64,000 nt of DNA, from NCBI RefSeq assembly GCF_030272615.1, contig NC_081406.1, positions 215,755,497 to 215,819,496 on the forward strand. Direction: 5' to 3'. This DNA is from Cryptomeria japonica (lineage: Eukaryota > Streptophyta > Pinopsida > Cupressales > Cupressaceae). A program made the translations under genes and the position numbers. The notes below the pieces were generated by a model. That model made no database searches, had not been told where the DNA came from, and saw nothing but the letters and a program-made list of their open reading frames with translations. Below are positions 22,373 through 31,739 of the stretch, piece by piece (the first letter of the stretch is position 1; every line of letters starts with the position of its first letter).

Positions 22373-22843
22373 GTTTGAAGGTGATTATCAGAGCTTAACT
22401 GGTACTGAATCCAACATTGGAGATGCTATTTTGAGAAGTACATTATCATTGGATTTAACCATCCAACTGTAGTCAGTGTGACTTCTATTTCATGATTGAG
22501 CAGTGAGATCGAGGAGGTTGGCCTTTCTGCATGTGCACACATTATTTGTATACACATACTTTATCCAGTAGTATCATCTGATTGTGGGTAAGGTTTCCCA
22601 CAGTGGTTTTTCCCTTACAGGGTTTCCACGTACAAATCTTTGTGTTATGTGTTGAGGATGTTGTTTCTCTTTCTGTTTTATGCATTAAGCTTCACTAGTA
22701 TTAATATTAACTACTAATCTTTCAACTAGCATTAAGTTTGATTTACCAGTATTATGCATCATGTTTCATTAAGTTATATTTGGGTTGAAATTATTTGACA
22801 ACTGATTCACCCCCCCCTCTCAATTGCCTCCCAGGTCCTAACA
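22373..22843 (+). repeat. 3' LTR of element B, right part, including second TSD copy of M
   Basis: Opens with the duplicated GTTTG (22373-22377), then resumes the LTR (AAGGTGATTATCAGAGC) exactly where 16275 left off, and ends CCTAACA at 22843. It carries the family's conserved end: the CAGTGAG block, GGCCTTTCTGCATGTGC, TGTGGGTAAGGTTTCCCAC and the C-rich GATTCACCCCCCCC. Confidence 0.88.
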
Positions 22844-25074
22844 GATGCTTCTAAAATGGTAAAGGATGTTACACAAGGTTTGATGAATCTTAGTGGTATT
22901 GTTGCTAGTGTGATAGAAAGTTAATCAAAGGAGATACCAGTAGCTCACATTTCCCCTATGGCTACTTCTTTTGATTCTGATGATGATAGGGCAGTTGAAT
23001 TCAAGAGAGTAGACAAGAAGAAAAGAAAACCCTCACCAGTACCTGCTTCATCTCCCAAGAAGTAAAGGATGCAAAGAAATGAATAACAGGTTGTAAGAAA
23101 ACCTAGTGGTCTGAAGAAAAAAGTAACTCCAAAGAAGAAATCAGAACCTAAGGCACTGAATACTCTTACACCAGAAGAGTTGATCAATGAAATTACACAA
23201 GAAGGTAACCTTAGAAATGTGAATAAACTTTATCATTATTTCAAAGATTTGGATAAGGATACTATAGGGGAAAGCATTATTTTGCACCTTGATATCTACA
23301 AGAAAGTTCTTATTGAGGTTGTAGATGATCTACCTAATGATTTGTACTTAAGGTTAGAAGCTAAGAGGATGTCGGTAATGGAATTAGAGAAGAAATTAAA
23401 AGTAGAGGCTCTACTTGTTGTGCATCTTGTTAACTCCAAATAGGAAATTGATGACTTAATATCAGAAGCAAACAGAATAGTTTTTTTGAGTGGTCACCGA
23501 CAAGTTAGTCTTATGGCAGGCAGAGTAAAGGAAATTGCAGATGAAACAATAAACAAGTGGGATATATTTTTTGTGGAAAAAGAGAAGAAAGAAGAAAAGG
23601 ATAGATAGAAAATGGATAAATCTTTTGCATAGGTATATCAGAAGTTTAAAGGTAAAGGTAAAATTGGTAGTGTACCTGATATCACGGTCAAGGATAACCT
23701 TCCTCCACCGGCATGGGACACCTCACCAATAACTGTAGAGGCATCGATACAAACTGACAGTCAATCGAAAGAGAAGGCAGACAAAATGACACAAAATGAC
23801 ACTAATCCAGATTCAAACATTCATTTTACCATGAATGTGGATACTTAGGACTTCAATATTGTCATGGATAAGGAAACCATAGAGGCTAAGAAAACTAAAG
23901 TTACAAATATTGAGATCTCTGAGTCACTGGTCAATGCTGTTGACTCTCAGAACATTGAGATACCAGCTGAAGTTAAGGAAATAAATACTATCCCAGATGC
24001 TACTCATCTTAACATTGAGAAACCGGTAGAAGTACAAATAGAAGCACAAACTAAAACCAAAAAAGGACAAGAACAAATTATAGCTGAACCAACAGTCAAC
24101 AAGGTAGAAAGTAAGGATGATAGTAATGTTGAAAACAAAGTTGAAACATAGAGTGATCATAAGGAAGATATAGTGAATAAAGAAAAGGTCAATGATGGAA
24201 ACAAGATAGTAGTATTGGCTAATGTGCAGAAATCCGAAGATGAGAAGAAACCAATTGCAAAACTTCACACTCTGCCTAGCACTTCCACTATGGATTATAG
24301 ACCTACTAATGTGACATATGTACTTTTGGATTCCATAAAGAGGACCATAGATTGCAATGCCTTAGTATTTAAGGCCATTGATGATACTTTACCTATTTTA
24401 AAAATGATTGCACCGGCATGTAAAATTGATCATATTGATGGATCTTTAGGTAAATTGGACACATTGTCCAAATTCATTGCTTCAAATGTTCTAACTATAG
24501 ATAAAATAAATGAAGAGACTGTTAAGGAAAGGGTGAACAAGGAGAAAAGTGAATTCTTTGATAAGACTATCAAGGACTGTACTGAGCATATTGATTCCTT
24601 ATTATCGACACTTAATTCCACTATTTTGGAATATAAAGAATTGTATAAGAAAGAATGCAAGCCTCACAACCTAATAGAAGACATTAAGGAAGAGATTAAA
24701 AAAATGCAAAAAGAGATTGATGATGTAGTAGACAACATGATAGGCTCTTTAGAACTTACCTTAGTTTTTTATCAAGAAATGGCAGTTTTTGAGGAAAAGA
24801 TTGAAAAACTATAGAAAAAGAAAAAGCAAGGATAAGAATGAAGGCATGTGAGATGAAAAATAAACTTGGTCCTAGATTGGACAACCTTATAACACAGCAG
24901 ATTGAGTTGTCTAAGGCAACAATTCAAGGTGAAAGATCACCAGAGAAACAAATGCATTATCTAATCGGTATGATCCAACAGACTAAAACCATTATTTCTG
25001 ACAACACTAAATTCATGCAGGGTCTTAATTTGATTTTGGTGGGTATCTTTCAAATTGTACACAACTGGTTATAG
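22844..25074 (+). pseudogene. Unknown ORF2 of element C, C-terminal two thirds
   Basis: Function unknown. Going downstream: a Ser/Pro/Lys-rich basic linker (22980-23160), a conserved block with EELINEITQEGNLRNVNKLY and KVLIEVVDDLPNDLYLRLEAKR (23170-23440), a Lys/Glu-rich low-complexity stretch (23860-24150), and a helical coiled-coil region (24290-24815; LLDSIKRTIDCNALVFKAID, KEEIKKMQKEIDDVV). After a frameshift near 24815 comes a terminal block with FMQGLNLILVGIFQIV. The same blocks in the same order occur in D at 50280-52120. Stops at 22922, 23440, 23605 and 24149 mostly replace Gln. No protease, integrase, RT or zinc motif, and no membrane segment, is seen. Confidence 0.7.
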
Positions 25075-25119
25075 GCTATGAGGTATAATTTTGAATTCTT
25101 TGACTTTTTTTGACATCCT

Positions 25120-25287
25120 TTGTCATTAATGTCAAAGGGGAGTAGTAGTATGGGAGAAAAATGTACAAAAAAGATCATTTTCTCAGGGGGAGCACTTTTA
25201 TTTTTGGATCAGTTTTGGACTTCATTTTTGGATATCAGTTTTTGGATTTTTCTCATGAGTGTTGCCATCAATGCCAAAGGGGGAGAT
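25120..25287 (+). promoter_or_regulatory. Polypurine tracts before LTR, element C
   Basis: AAAGGGGAGTAG (25133), TCTCAGGGGGAG (about 25180) and CCAAAGGGGGAGAT (25274-25287), the last directly before TGTTGG at 25288. The arm GTTGCCATCAATGCCAAA (25261-25278) can pair with 25323-25340. Confidence 0.75.
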
Positions 25288-26157
25288 TGTTGGCATTATA
25301 CACTCAGATGAGAATATTTGATTTTTTCATTGATGGCAACCAACTGGTAACATGGTTCATAGGTTACACCGACAACAGACATCATCTACCAACACCAATA
25401 GGCACAACAAGATTATTCTCACCGGCACCTAGTCTACACCAACATAAGATCTTACCAGCACTCTAAGCCGACATGGAAATTATATTGTTTTGTATTGTAA
25501 TTATATTATATAGTTGACATGATGTATTGTAAAGAATCATATATGTATGAGATCTTATAGGTCATTTTGTATGTAAGTAAAGTATGAATGTTATGTAAGC
25601 GAAGTAAGGATATGTAATTAGGTAATGAATATGAGAGTGAATATCTATATATGCATTTTGATGTAATAATTTTATGAGAGAATAAGAGAAGAGCAGAGTG
25701 AATCAGAATATGGTAGAGGTATTTGACAGAGCTTAAACTGGTACTAAATCCAACATTACAGATGCTATTTTGAGTAGTACATTGTCATTAGATGTAATCA
25801 TCCAATTTTGTAGTCAGTGTGACTCCTTTTTATGATTGAATAGTGAGCTCTAGGCTGTTGGCCTTCCTGCATGTGTAGGCCCCTATTGTATAAGTAATAT
25901 TTATTTCATTGGCTAGTGAGTAAATATTGTGGGTCACAAATCCCACTGAGGTTTTTCCCCTACCAGGTTTCCTCACCAAAAATATTTGTGTTATGGTGTG
26001 CATTGATGGTTATACTGTTATTTATTTTTATTGCTTTATTGCTTGTTTACTGGTACATTAATTTGGGTTGTAAAGTTGCAAACAAGTTTAAATCTTTCAA
26101 TTACCAGTTAGACACTAATTCACCCCGCCCCCCTCTTAGTGTCTTTGGGACTGACTA
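25288..26157 (+). repeat. 3' LTR of element C
   Basis: Starts TGTTGGCATTATACAC. It has the conserved LTR 3' module (AGTGAGCTCTAGGCTGTTGG, CCTGCATGTG, TTGTGGGTCACAAATCCCAC) and ends near a C-rich run and GTCTTTGGGACT. The terminal CTAACA is changed or lost (GACTGACTAAG). A TATA-like CTATATATGC lies near 25640. Confidence 0.75.
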
Positions 26158-27490
26158 AGTATCTAAAAATTATCAAAAGGAAGGAATTGATTATGGAGAT
26201 AGTTTTGCACCTGTCGCTAGGATTGAAGCTATAAGATTATTTCTTGCCTATGCTGCTTATAAAAACTACAAAGTTTATTAGATGGATGTTAAATGTGTAT
26301 TTTTTAATGGGTATCTTGATGAGGAATTTTATATTGAGAAACTTGATGGATTTTCACTATCAGATGATACAGATATGGTTTGCAAGCTAGGGAAAGCTTT
26401 ATATGGATTGAAAGAAGCACCTGTAGCTTGGTATGCAAAGTTGGATAAATATCTTTTGAAGCTTGGTTTTACTAAGGGAAGTTCTTAAAGTAATTTATAT
26501 TATAAAATCATTGATGATGATATACTAATTATTGAAGTATTTGTTGATGACATTATTTTTGGAGGTGAAGATAAATTATGCATAAAATTTTCTAAGAATA
26601 TGGAGAAAGAATTTGAGATGTCTATGATTGGTGAGATGAAATTTTTCTTAGGTTTGCAAATTACTTAGACTGACAAAGGTACTTTCATCTGTCAAACTAA
26701 ATATGCTAAGGAATTGTTGAAGAAATTTGGTATGGGAGATTCTAAACCAGTAAGTACTCCTATGGTTACAAGTGAGAAATTGAGAAGAAAAGATGTTTCT
26801 GCATAGATAAATCCTACAAGATACAAATATTTGATTGAAGGTTTTCTTTATTTGACTCATAGGCCTGACATTATGAATGTTATTTGTATTATTTCAAGAT
26901 TTCAAAGTGATCCTAGATAAAATCATGATGGCGGTGAAAAGGATTTTCAGATACTTGCAAGGTACATCAGAATATGGCTTGTGGTACCCTAAGGATGATA
27001 AATTTAATTTATGTACATATACAAATGGTTATTGGGATGGAGATGTTGATGACTAGAAAAGCACTCTCGATGGAGCTTTCTCTCTTGGAAATAAGTTGAT
27101 TTCATGGATCAGCAAGAAACAGTCATGTGCTTCTTTATCTACTATTGAAACTAAGTATGTTGCTTTTTCTACTACTTGTACACAAGTTTTATGGATGAAG
27201 CAAATGTTAAAGGATATAAAGGTGGATTGTGATGCACCAGTAGTTATTCACTATGATAACTCTACTGCTATTGATATATCAAAGAATTTGGTATTTCATT
27301 CTAAAAAAAGGCACATATCTATCAAGTATAACTTTTTGAAGGAAAAGGTGGAAGCAAACAAAGTTAAACTGGTTTATGTGAACACTAAAGATTAGATTGC
27401 AGATATATTCACTAAACCTTTGCCCAAGGAATCATTTGAGTACCTAAGAGATAGATTGGGAGTTTCTGTCCCTCTAGTAGAGACTTGATT
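26158..27490 (+). pseudogene. Copia reverse transcriptase-RNase H, element E
   Basis: [38 protein letters not shown] after a TAG at 26279, LYGLKEAPVAWYAKL, catalytic EVFVDDIIFGGEDK (about 26535-26575), [18 protein letters not shown] then TAG at 26666-26668, and KPVSTPMVTSEKL. RNase H: the first Asp region (about 27020) is damaged, with frame changes near 26920. SWISKKQSCASLSTIETKY, VVIHYDNSTAIDIS and the final KPLPKESFEYLRDR-like block are clear. Stops are mainly TAG at Gln positions. Confidence 0.82.
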
Positions 27491-27559
27491 GATGCAGTTT
27501 GGCATCAGTCTGGCATGCACTATCATAAATACTATTCATTATGCCACTGATGTGGGATG

Positions 27560-27898
27560 CTACTGCTCAGGGGAGTAGTTAGCTTTGTGATTCAATGGTT
27601 TGTGTTTTTGCTTTGATATTTTGGTCAGATTTTTTGCATTGATGTCAAAGGGGGAGAGATATTGATGTGAAAATGACAAAGGTAGAAAAAGAAAAATTCA
27701 TAGGGGGAGATATATGAATAAAAAAAGTAAAGGGAGAGATATAAAAAAGAAAAAATCAAAGGGGGAGAGATATTGACATTCAAAGCTGTATGTGTGAGAT
27801 TGTTGGTTGTCTTCCATTGGGAGAGAATTGTTTGGAATTTCTTGGTACTTAGATCATTTTTCACATCTAGTGTTGCCATCACTGCCAAAGGGGGAGAT
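27560..27898 (+). promoter_or_regulatory. Expanded polypurine tract array, element E
   Basis: Six purine runs of the GGGGGAGA type: about 27577 (CTCAGGGGAGTAG), 27646 (TCAAAGGGGGAGAGATATTG), 27696, 27730, 27762 and 27887-27897 before the LTR. Copies at 27646 and 27762 are identical over 20 bp, suggesting local duplication. The arm at 27872-27889 can pair with LTR bases 27941-27958. Confidence 0.7.
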
Positions 27899-28527
27899 TT
27901 TTGGCCATTTGGTGTAATTGATTATGTGTTGCATTGATATTTTGTCATTGATGCCAACACTACCTATTTGGATGCTTTACCGGCACCCTTCTAGTCCCGG
28001 TAGGTTGACTGGTTTCTGGTTGATCTAGATCCGGGATGATCCAGTAGGCTCTGGTATAGTTTGGTGATTGAATTGGCTTGTTCATGATACTCATGATCAT
28101 ATTTCGTTAGTTGGTTTTGGTCTAGTGATTAGATGCTATCTTGCTTACTTAGAAGATTGGTTTCTAGTTCCCGCGAGGGTTTCACCACAGAGCTTTTTGT
28201 AGACATCTTTGATGAATTGCATAAATGGTGTTGATGCAACTTCTAGTGGAGTTTTAGGATGTTGTTGGTGATCATGTTAGAGACTTGGCGGATGGAGATC
28301 ATTGTTGTAGCATGTGGACCTATATTGGGTCTCAGTTGATCTAGGTTATGGACTGACTTTAATGTAACATATGGATTGGACCTATCAATGTATTTCCGAG
28401 ATGTCTTATGTGTTGGATATTATTTGTTTGGTCTAAGGCCAACATGGTTTGTAATTATGTAATTGGTTTATTGTTTGTTGGCCGACCTGATTGTTTATGG
28501 TTGAGGGTTTGTATATATAGAAGTAAT
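27899..28527 (+). repeat. 3' LTR of element E, left part
   Basis: Begins TTTTGGCCATTTGG (sister LTRs begin TGTTGG, so one G to T change) immediately after AAAGGGGGAGAT. It is interrupted after GTAAT at 28523-28527 by element F, just after a TATA-like GTATATATAG (28511-28520). Confidence 0.8.
28523..28527. repeat. Target site duplication of element F, left copy (GTAAT)
   Basis: GTAAT precedes the 5' LTR of F. The right copy at 38676-38680 is ATAAT, one G to A change. Confidence 0.8.
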
Positions 28528-29783
28528 TGTAGATGTCTAAAAATGGTCAACGCTTGTGGAGTCATACTTTAACATTTGCGCATTGCCTTATTTTAGGGTT
28601 CTTGCATCGCATTAACATTTCTTCTATGTTGCACACTTCGTCTTTATCATTTGCGAGCATTGAGTCCTTCTTCTACATTCCTCATTTTTCTTGCTTTCGA
28701 ATTAGGTCTTGTCGATAGCAATCTTTAGTCATGATTTTGGTCGATCTTATCCTGTTGCATCATGGTGCATGCTCATTTATCATCATTTTGGACATCGTCA
28801 ATCCTAATCGATGATAGAATTAGGGTTTTATCCTCTTGTCAATCTTTCAATCACCTTTAGCTTGTTAGTAATCATTTGCGATTATCAATTTGTCAGTCTT
28901 GTCATTTTGCCATCGATTCATCATCGATACTTGTCCTTTTCAATCATGTCAATTTGGATCAATTAGTCATTGTTCCTCATCAATTGGTGCCTATCAATTT
29001 GATCTCCTTGTCAATCTTGGTCAATTTGTCATTGATTTTTCTCAACCAATCTCAATCATTCATCAACATTGGTCCTTTGTCAATCAAAATCATGATTGGA
29101 CCTACATTAATTTCTTGTTGGCTTGACCTAATTCCTTGTCCTCTTGTTTCTAGGGTTTTATGATTTGTTCATTTAATCCTTTCCTTCTTCTTTGTGGGTT
29201 AAATAAATCTATTTATTTATTCCTAGGTCTCTTTCATGAATTAATTAATGGATGAAAACCTATTAATTAATTCACCTAATTTCTATTTCATCTTTTTCCT
29301 TAATTTTCTAATTTGCTAATTTCTCCTAATTCCTAATTTCTATTTCAATCTTGTCATAATTTGTCATACACCTTGCATAGAAATTGTCATACATTTGTCA
29401 TAATTTTGCCATTCTTGATTTGAATTTCCTTTCAAATCTCTTCATGCTAATCTTGTCCTCTCTCCAATTTGTCTATAAATTGGATGATTTTCTTCTTTGG
29501 GGGAATCAATCACATTTTCGAGTAACCTTATGCTACGAATTTCATTTCTCAACAACTTGCTTTCCACTTGTAGGTGATATCCACATCAAATTTGAATGTG
29601 AAAGAAGAACAATGGAGCCACATGAAGGAGATATCTACATCGGTTTGCTTTGATTTCATTTGATTTGAATATCTTGTCTTTATGTCTTCATTGATTGGAT
29701 TGGGATTGCTTTGATTGCATCTTTAGGTTTTGTGGTTGTCCTAATTGCTATTGTTTTGATGATTTTCAATTTGCTGATCTACA
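28528..29783 (+). repeat. 5' LTR of element F
   Basis: 1256 bp, TGTAGATGTC to GATCTACA. It is rich in TTGTCAAT/TTGTCATT words. It aligns along its length with 37410-38675, with scattered substitutions and a few small indels such as an extra CATTTTGCACTT in the 3' copy. Confidence 0.92.
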
Positions 29784-29786
29784 TTT

Positions 29787-29804
29787 TGGTGAACCCGACG
29801 TGAA
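29787..29804 (+). promoter_or_regulatory. Primer binding site matching tRNA-Trp, element F
   Basis: TGGTGAACCCGACGTGAA starts three bases after the LTR. From memory it is the exact complement of the 3' end of plant tRNA-Trp(CCA), including the CCA tail. The copia-like elements here use tRNA-iMet instead. Confidence 0.75.
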
Positions 29805-31739
29805 ATAACCCCTTAACAATGTTTTGAGTGCTTTTGAGTTGTTTGCAAGTGAAAAACTCAAGAAACAAGGTGACTCAGAGCTTTCTGGACACTTTTGCGC
29901 CTGTGTTCACATTTTTTGCGCCTGTGTTTGAGTTTTCTGTGCCTGTGTTTGAGTTTGCTGCGCCTGTGTTGATTGGTTATGCGCTTGTGTTGAGGCATTC
30001 TGCACCTGTGCAAGGGCAGAAACAAAGGTGAAATCAGTTGTTTTTATTTGCAAATTTGTTTGTTTTCATTCTGTTTCTTGCATTCTGGTTTTTCTTTGGT
30101 GCTAATTCTCTGTGCAACATCTTGGCATTATGTGTGATGAAGACTAAAAATGCAACTACTAATGAATCTTATGTAGGATGCGGTCAAAGACTCTCATTAA
30201 AACATCTTGCTTGCAATTTTTAAAGTAGTTGCACATTTCATTTCTTAAAGGTTAATGAACACCATGCATGCTTTGTTTGTTTTTAATTTGATTGCATGTT
30301 TTAATCCTTAGAACTGGGCCTGCCTCCTGATTTTCCTGGCACTTCACACAGGCATTGGTGAGAGGGAACAACCGAAAGTGGTGACAGGCTAAAGCCAAGC
30401 TCTTTCGAACCACTCTAAATAACTGTGGATGCAACAAAAGTTGTAGACAATGGGTGCTGGAATGGTATTGCGATGATTTATTCACCGGATCAATACCCAC
30501 CCGAACGGATGCCCTTACTAGAATCTCTTGTTTTTAGATGCCAAAATCCTTCTATCTGTTGGCTCAGGCATTGTGATACGCGCATGCTGAAGACACCTCT
30601 CATGTACTCCTCAGTTAGAGATAGCAAGTTCTTAGGAAGTGATGCCCCTTGAACTCAAAGCTTGGTATGCCCAAGAAGTGAGTGCACTATAAGGGGGAGC
30701 CAGTACTACCAAGCGTCTAGCTATTCGGCTGAGTGTTGTATTTTATGGTTAGAGGATTCAACAAATATTGCCCTTGCCAGCCATAGGATTTGTTGTGAAT
30801 GTGCTTGATTGTCTTGAGTCAAAGTCAAACAAACATTTTGTCTTCCGTGATTGTCAAAAGTTAAATCAAAAACAAAATTTCAAAAGTGCTCAAATCAACT
30901 TGGGTTTTCAAAATCAACAACCTTGAATTCAAAACAAAATCCAAACAAAAGTCCAAATTTGTCCAAGTATTCATCCAACATTTGAACATGGCTTGTCAAG
31001 ACATTGAATATCTTTGTTTCAAAATTCATGTCACTTTACGCTAGGTTTTGCATAGTCCAACTTAGGTCCTAGGACATATTGTCATCTCCCTTCATTTTAG
31101 TCCTTTTCATTGCAAGCGTCTTCATTTTGCACTTAGGTTCAAAATCATTTCCCTAATTTTGCATTTCATTGTCATATCTAAGCTAGATTTCCATTTAGGT
31201 GACATTCGTACATTATCCTTGTCATGCTAAAATTAGGTCTTTCATAGGTTGCATTTTGCATATTCCAAGTCATTGGTCTTTGCATATCCTTATCATTGTA
31301 TTGTCATCTTGTCTTGGCTTCATCTTGTCATATCATATCCTTAGATCATTTTCATGTCATATCCTAAGTCATTGTCATAATAATTGCCTTCTTGCATTTA
31401 GTCTCAAAAATTTGGTTTGTCAAAATTGAAAAATCAAAACTTTGGATGATACGCTAAGTTGTTGTTAAGGAGTCTTGACCTTGTCTAAAATTTGTCCTTT
31501 CATTAATATCATTTTTGTCAAACCTAGCTTAGTATCCAAGCATATAGGTGAGACATTGTCAATTTGTCCTATTTTCATTTGGTCCTTTGTCCTTTAAGGT
31601 CTTCACTTCATTTCAACTTCCCAAAGTTGAGTCTTTAGGTTTGCATTCCAAAAATTTTGTCAAAATCTTGAAAAACAACAAAAGCATAGGTTGCATTCTT
31701 GCCATAGATTGCATTTTCATCTATTTAGGTGTCATTTAG
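29805..31739 (+). other. Long 5' leader of element F
   Basis: About 1.9 kb with no coherent coding frame. It begins with about six copies of a 21-bp motif, GCGCCTGTGTT plus spacer (29897-30010). A GC-richer stretch follows (30300-30700). From 30840 on it is a CAAAAT/TTGTCAT-rich, low-complexity region. Confidence 0.6.
29897..30012 (+). repeat. 21-bp tandem motif GCGCCTGTGTT in leader of F
   Basis: Copies at about 29897, 29918, 29939, 29960, 29981 and 30002, the last ones diverged (GCGCTTGTGTT, GCACCTGTGC). A reverse-complement cluster with the same spacing lies at 36797-36860 in the trailer. Confidence 0.7.

Larger units (their letters stand above)
13180..22843 (+). mobile_element. Element B: Ty1/copia retrotransposon, left part missing, 3' LTR split by element M
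   Basis: Begins inside integrase (TPQQNG-like CAGCAAAATGG at about 13190), directly after the LTR end of A. It continues through RT and RNase H to a polypurine tract at 15671-15682 and a 3' LTR from 15684. That LTR is interrupted at 16275 by the minus-strand element M and resumes at 22373-22843. After removing M and one TSD copy, the LTR is about 1058 bp, matching LTR A and LTR L. Confidence 0.85.
22844..26157 (+). mobile_element. Element C: pol-less LTR element with unknown ORF, left part missing
   Basis: Starts abruptly at the LTR end of B, inside an unknown ORF (22844-25074). It is followed by purine tracts and a 3' LTR (25288 to about 26157) that ends inside the RT of element E. The ORF and LTR plan match element D, but the LTR sequence is only partly similar, so C and D are separate subfamilies. 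Its left part with 5' LTR, primer site and possible first ORF is gone. Confidence 0.75.

Noticed and set aside
23924-24268. Minus-strand 114-residue open frame, hydrophobic
   Set aside because: Antisense to the ORF2 of C, composed of codon shadows of a Lys/Glu-rich stretch; no family motif.
28533-29163. Open frames inside the 5' LTR of F
   Set aside because: The region is an LTR shared with 37410-38675 and the translations are TTGTCAAT-derived low complexity.
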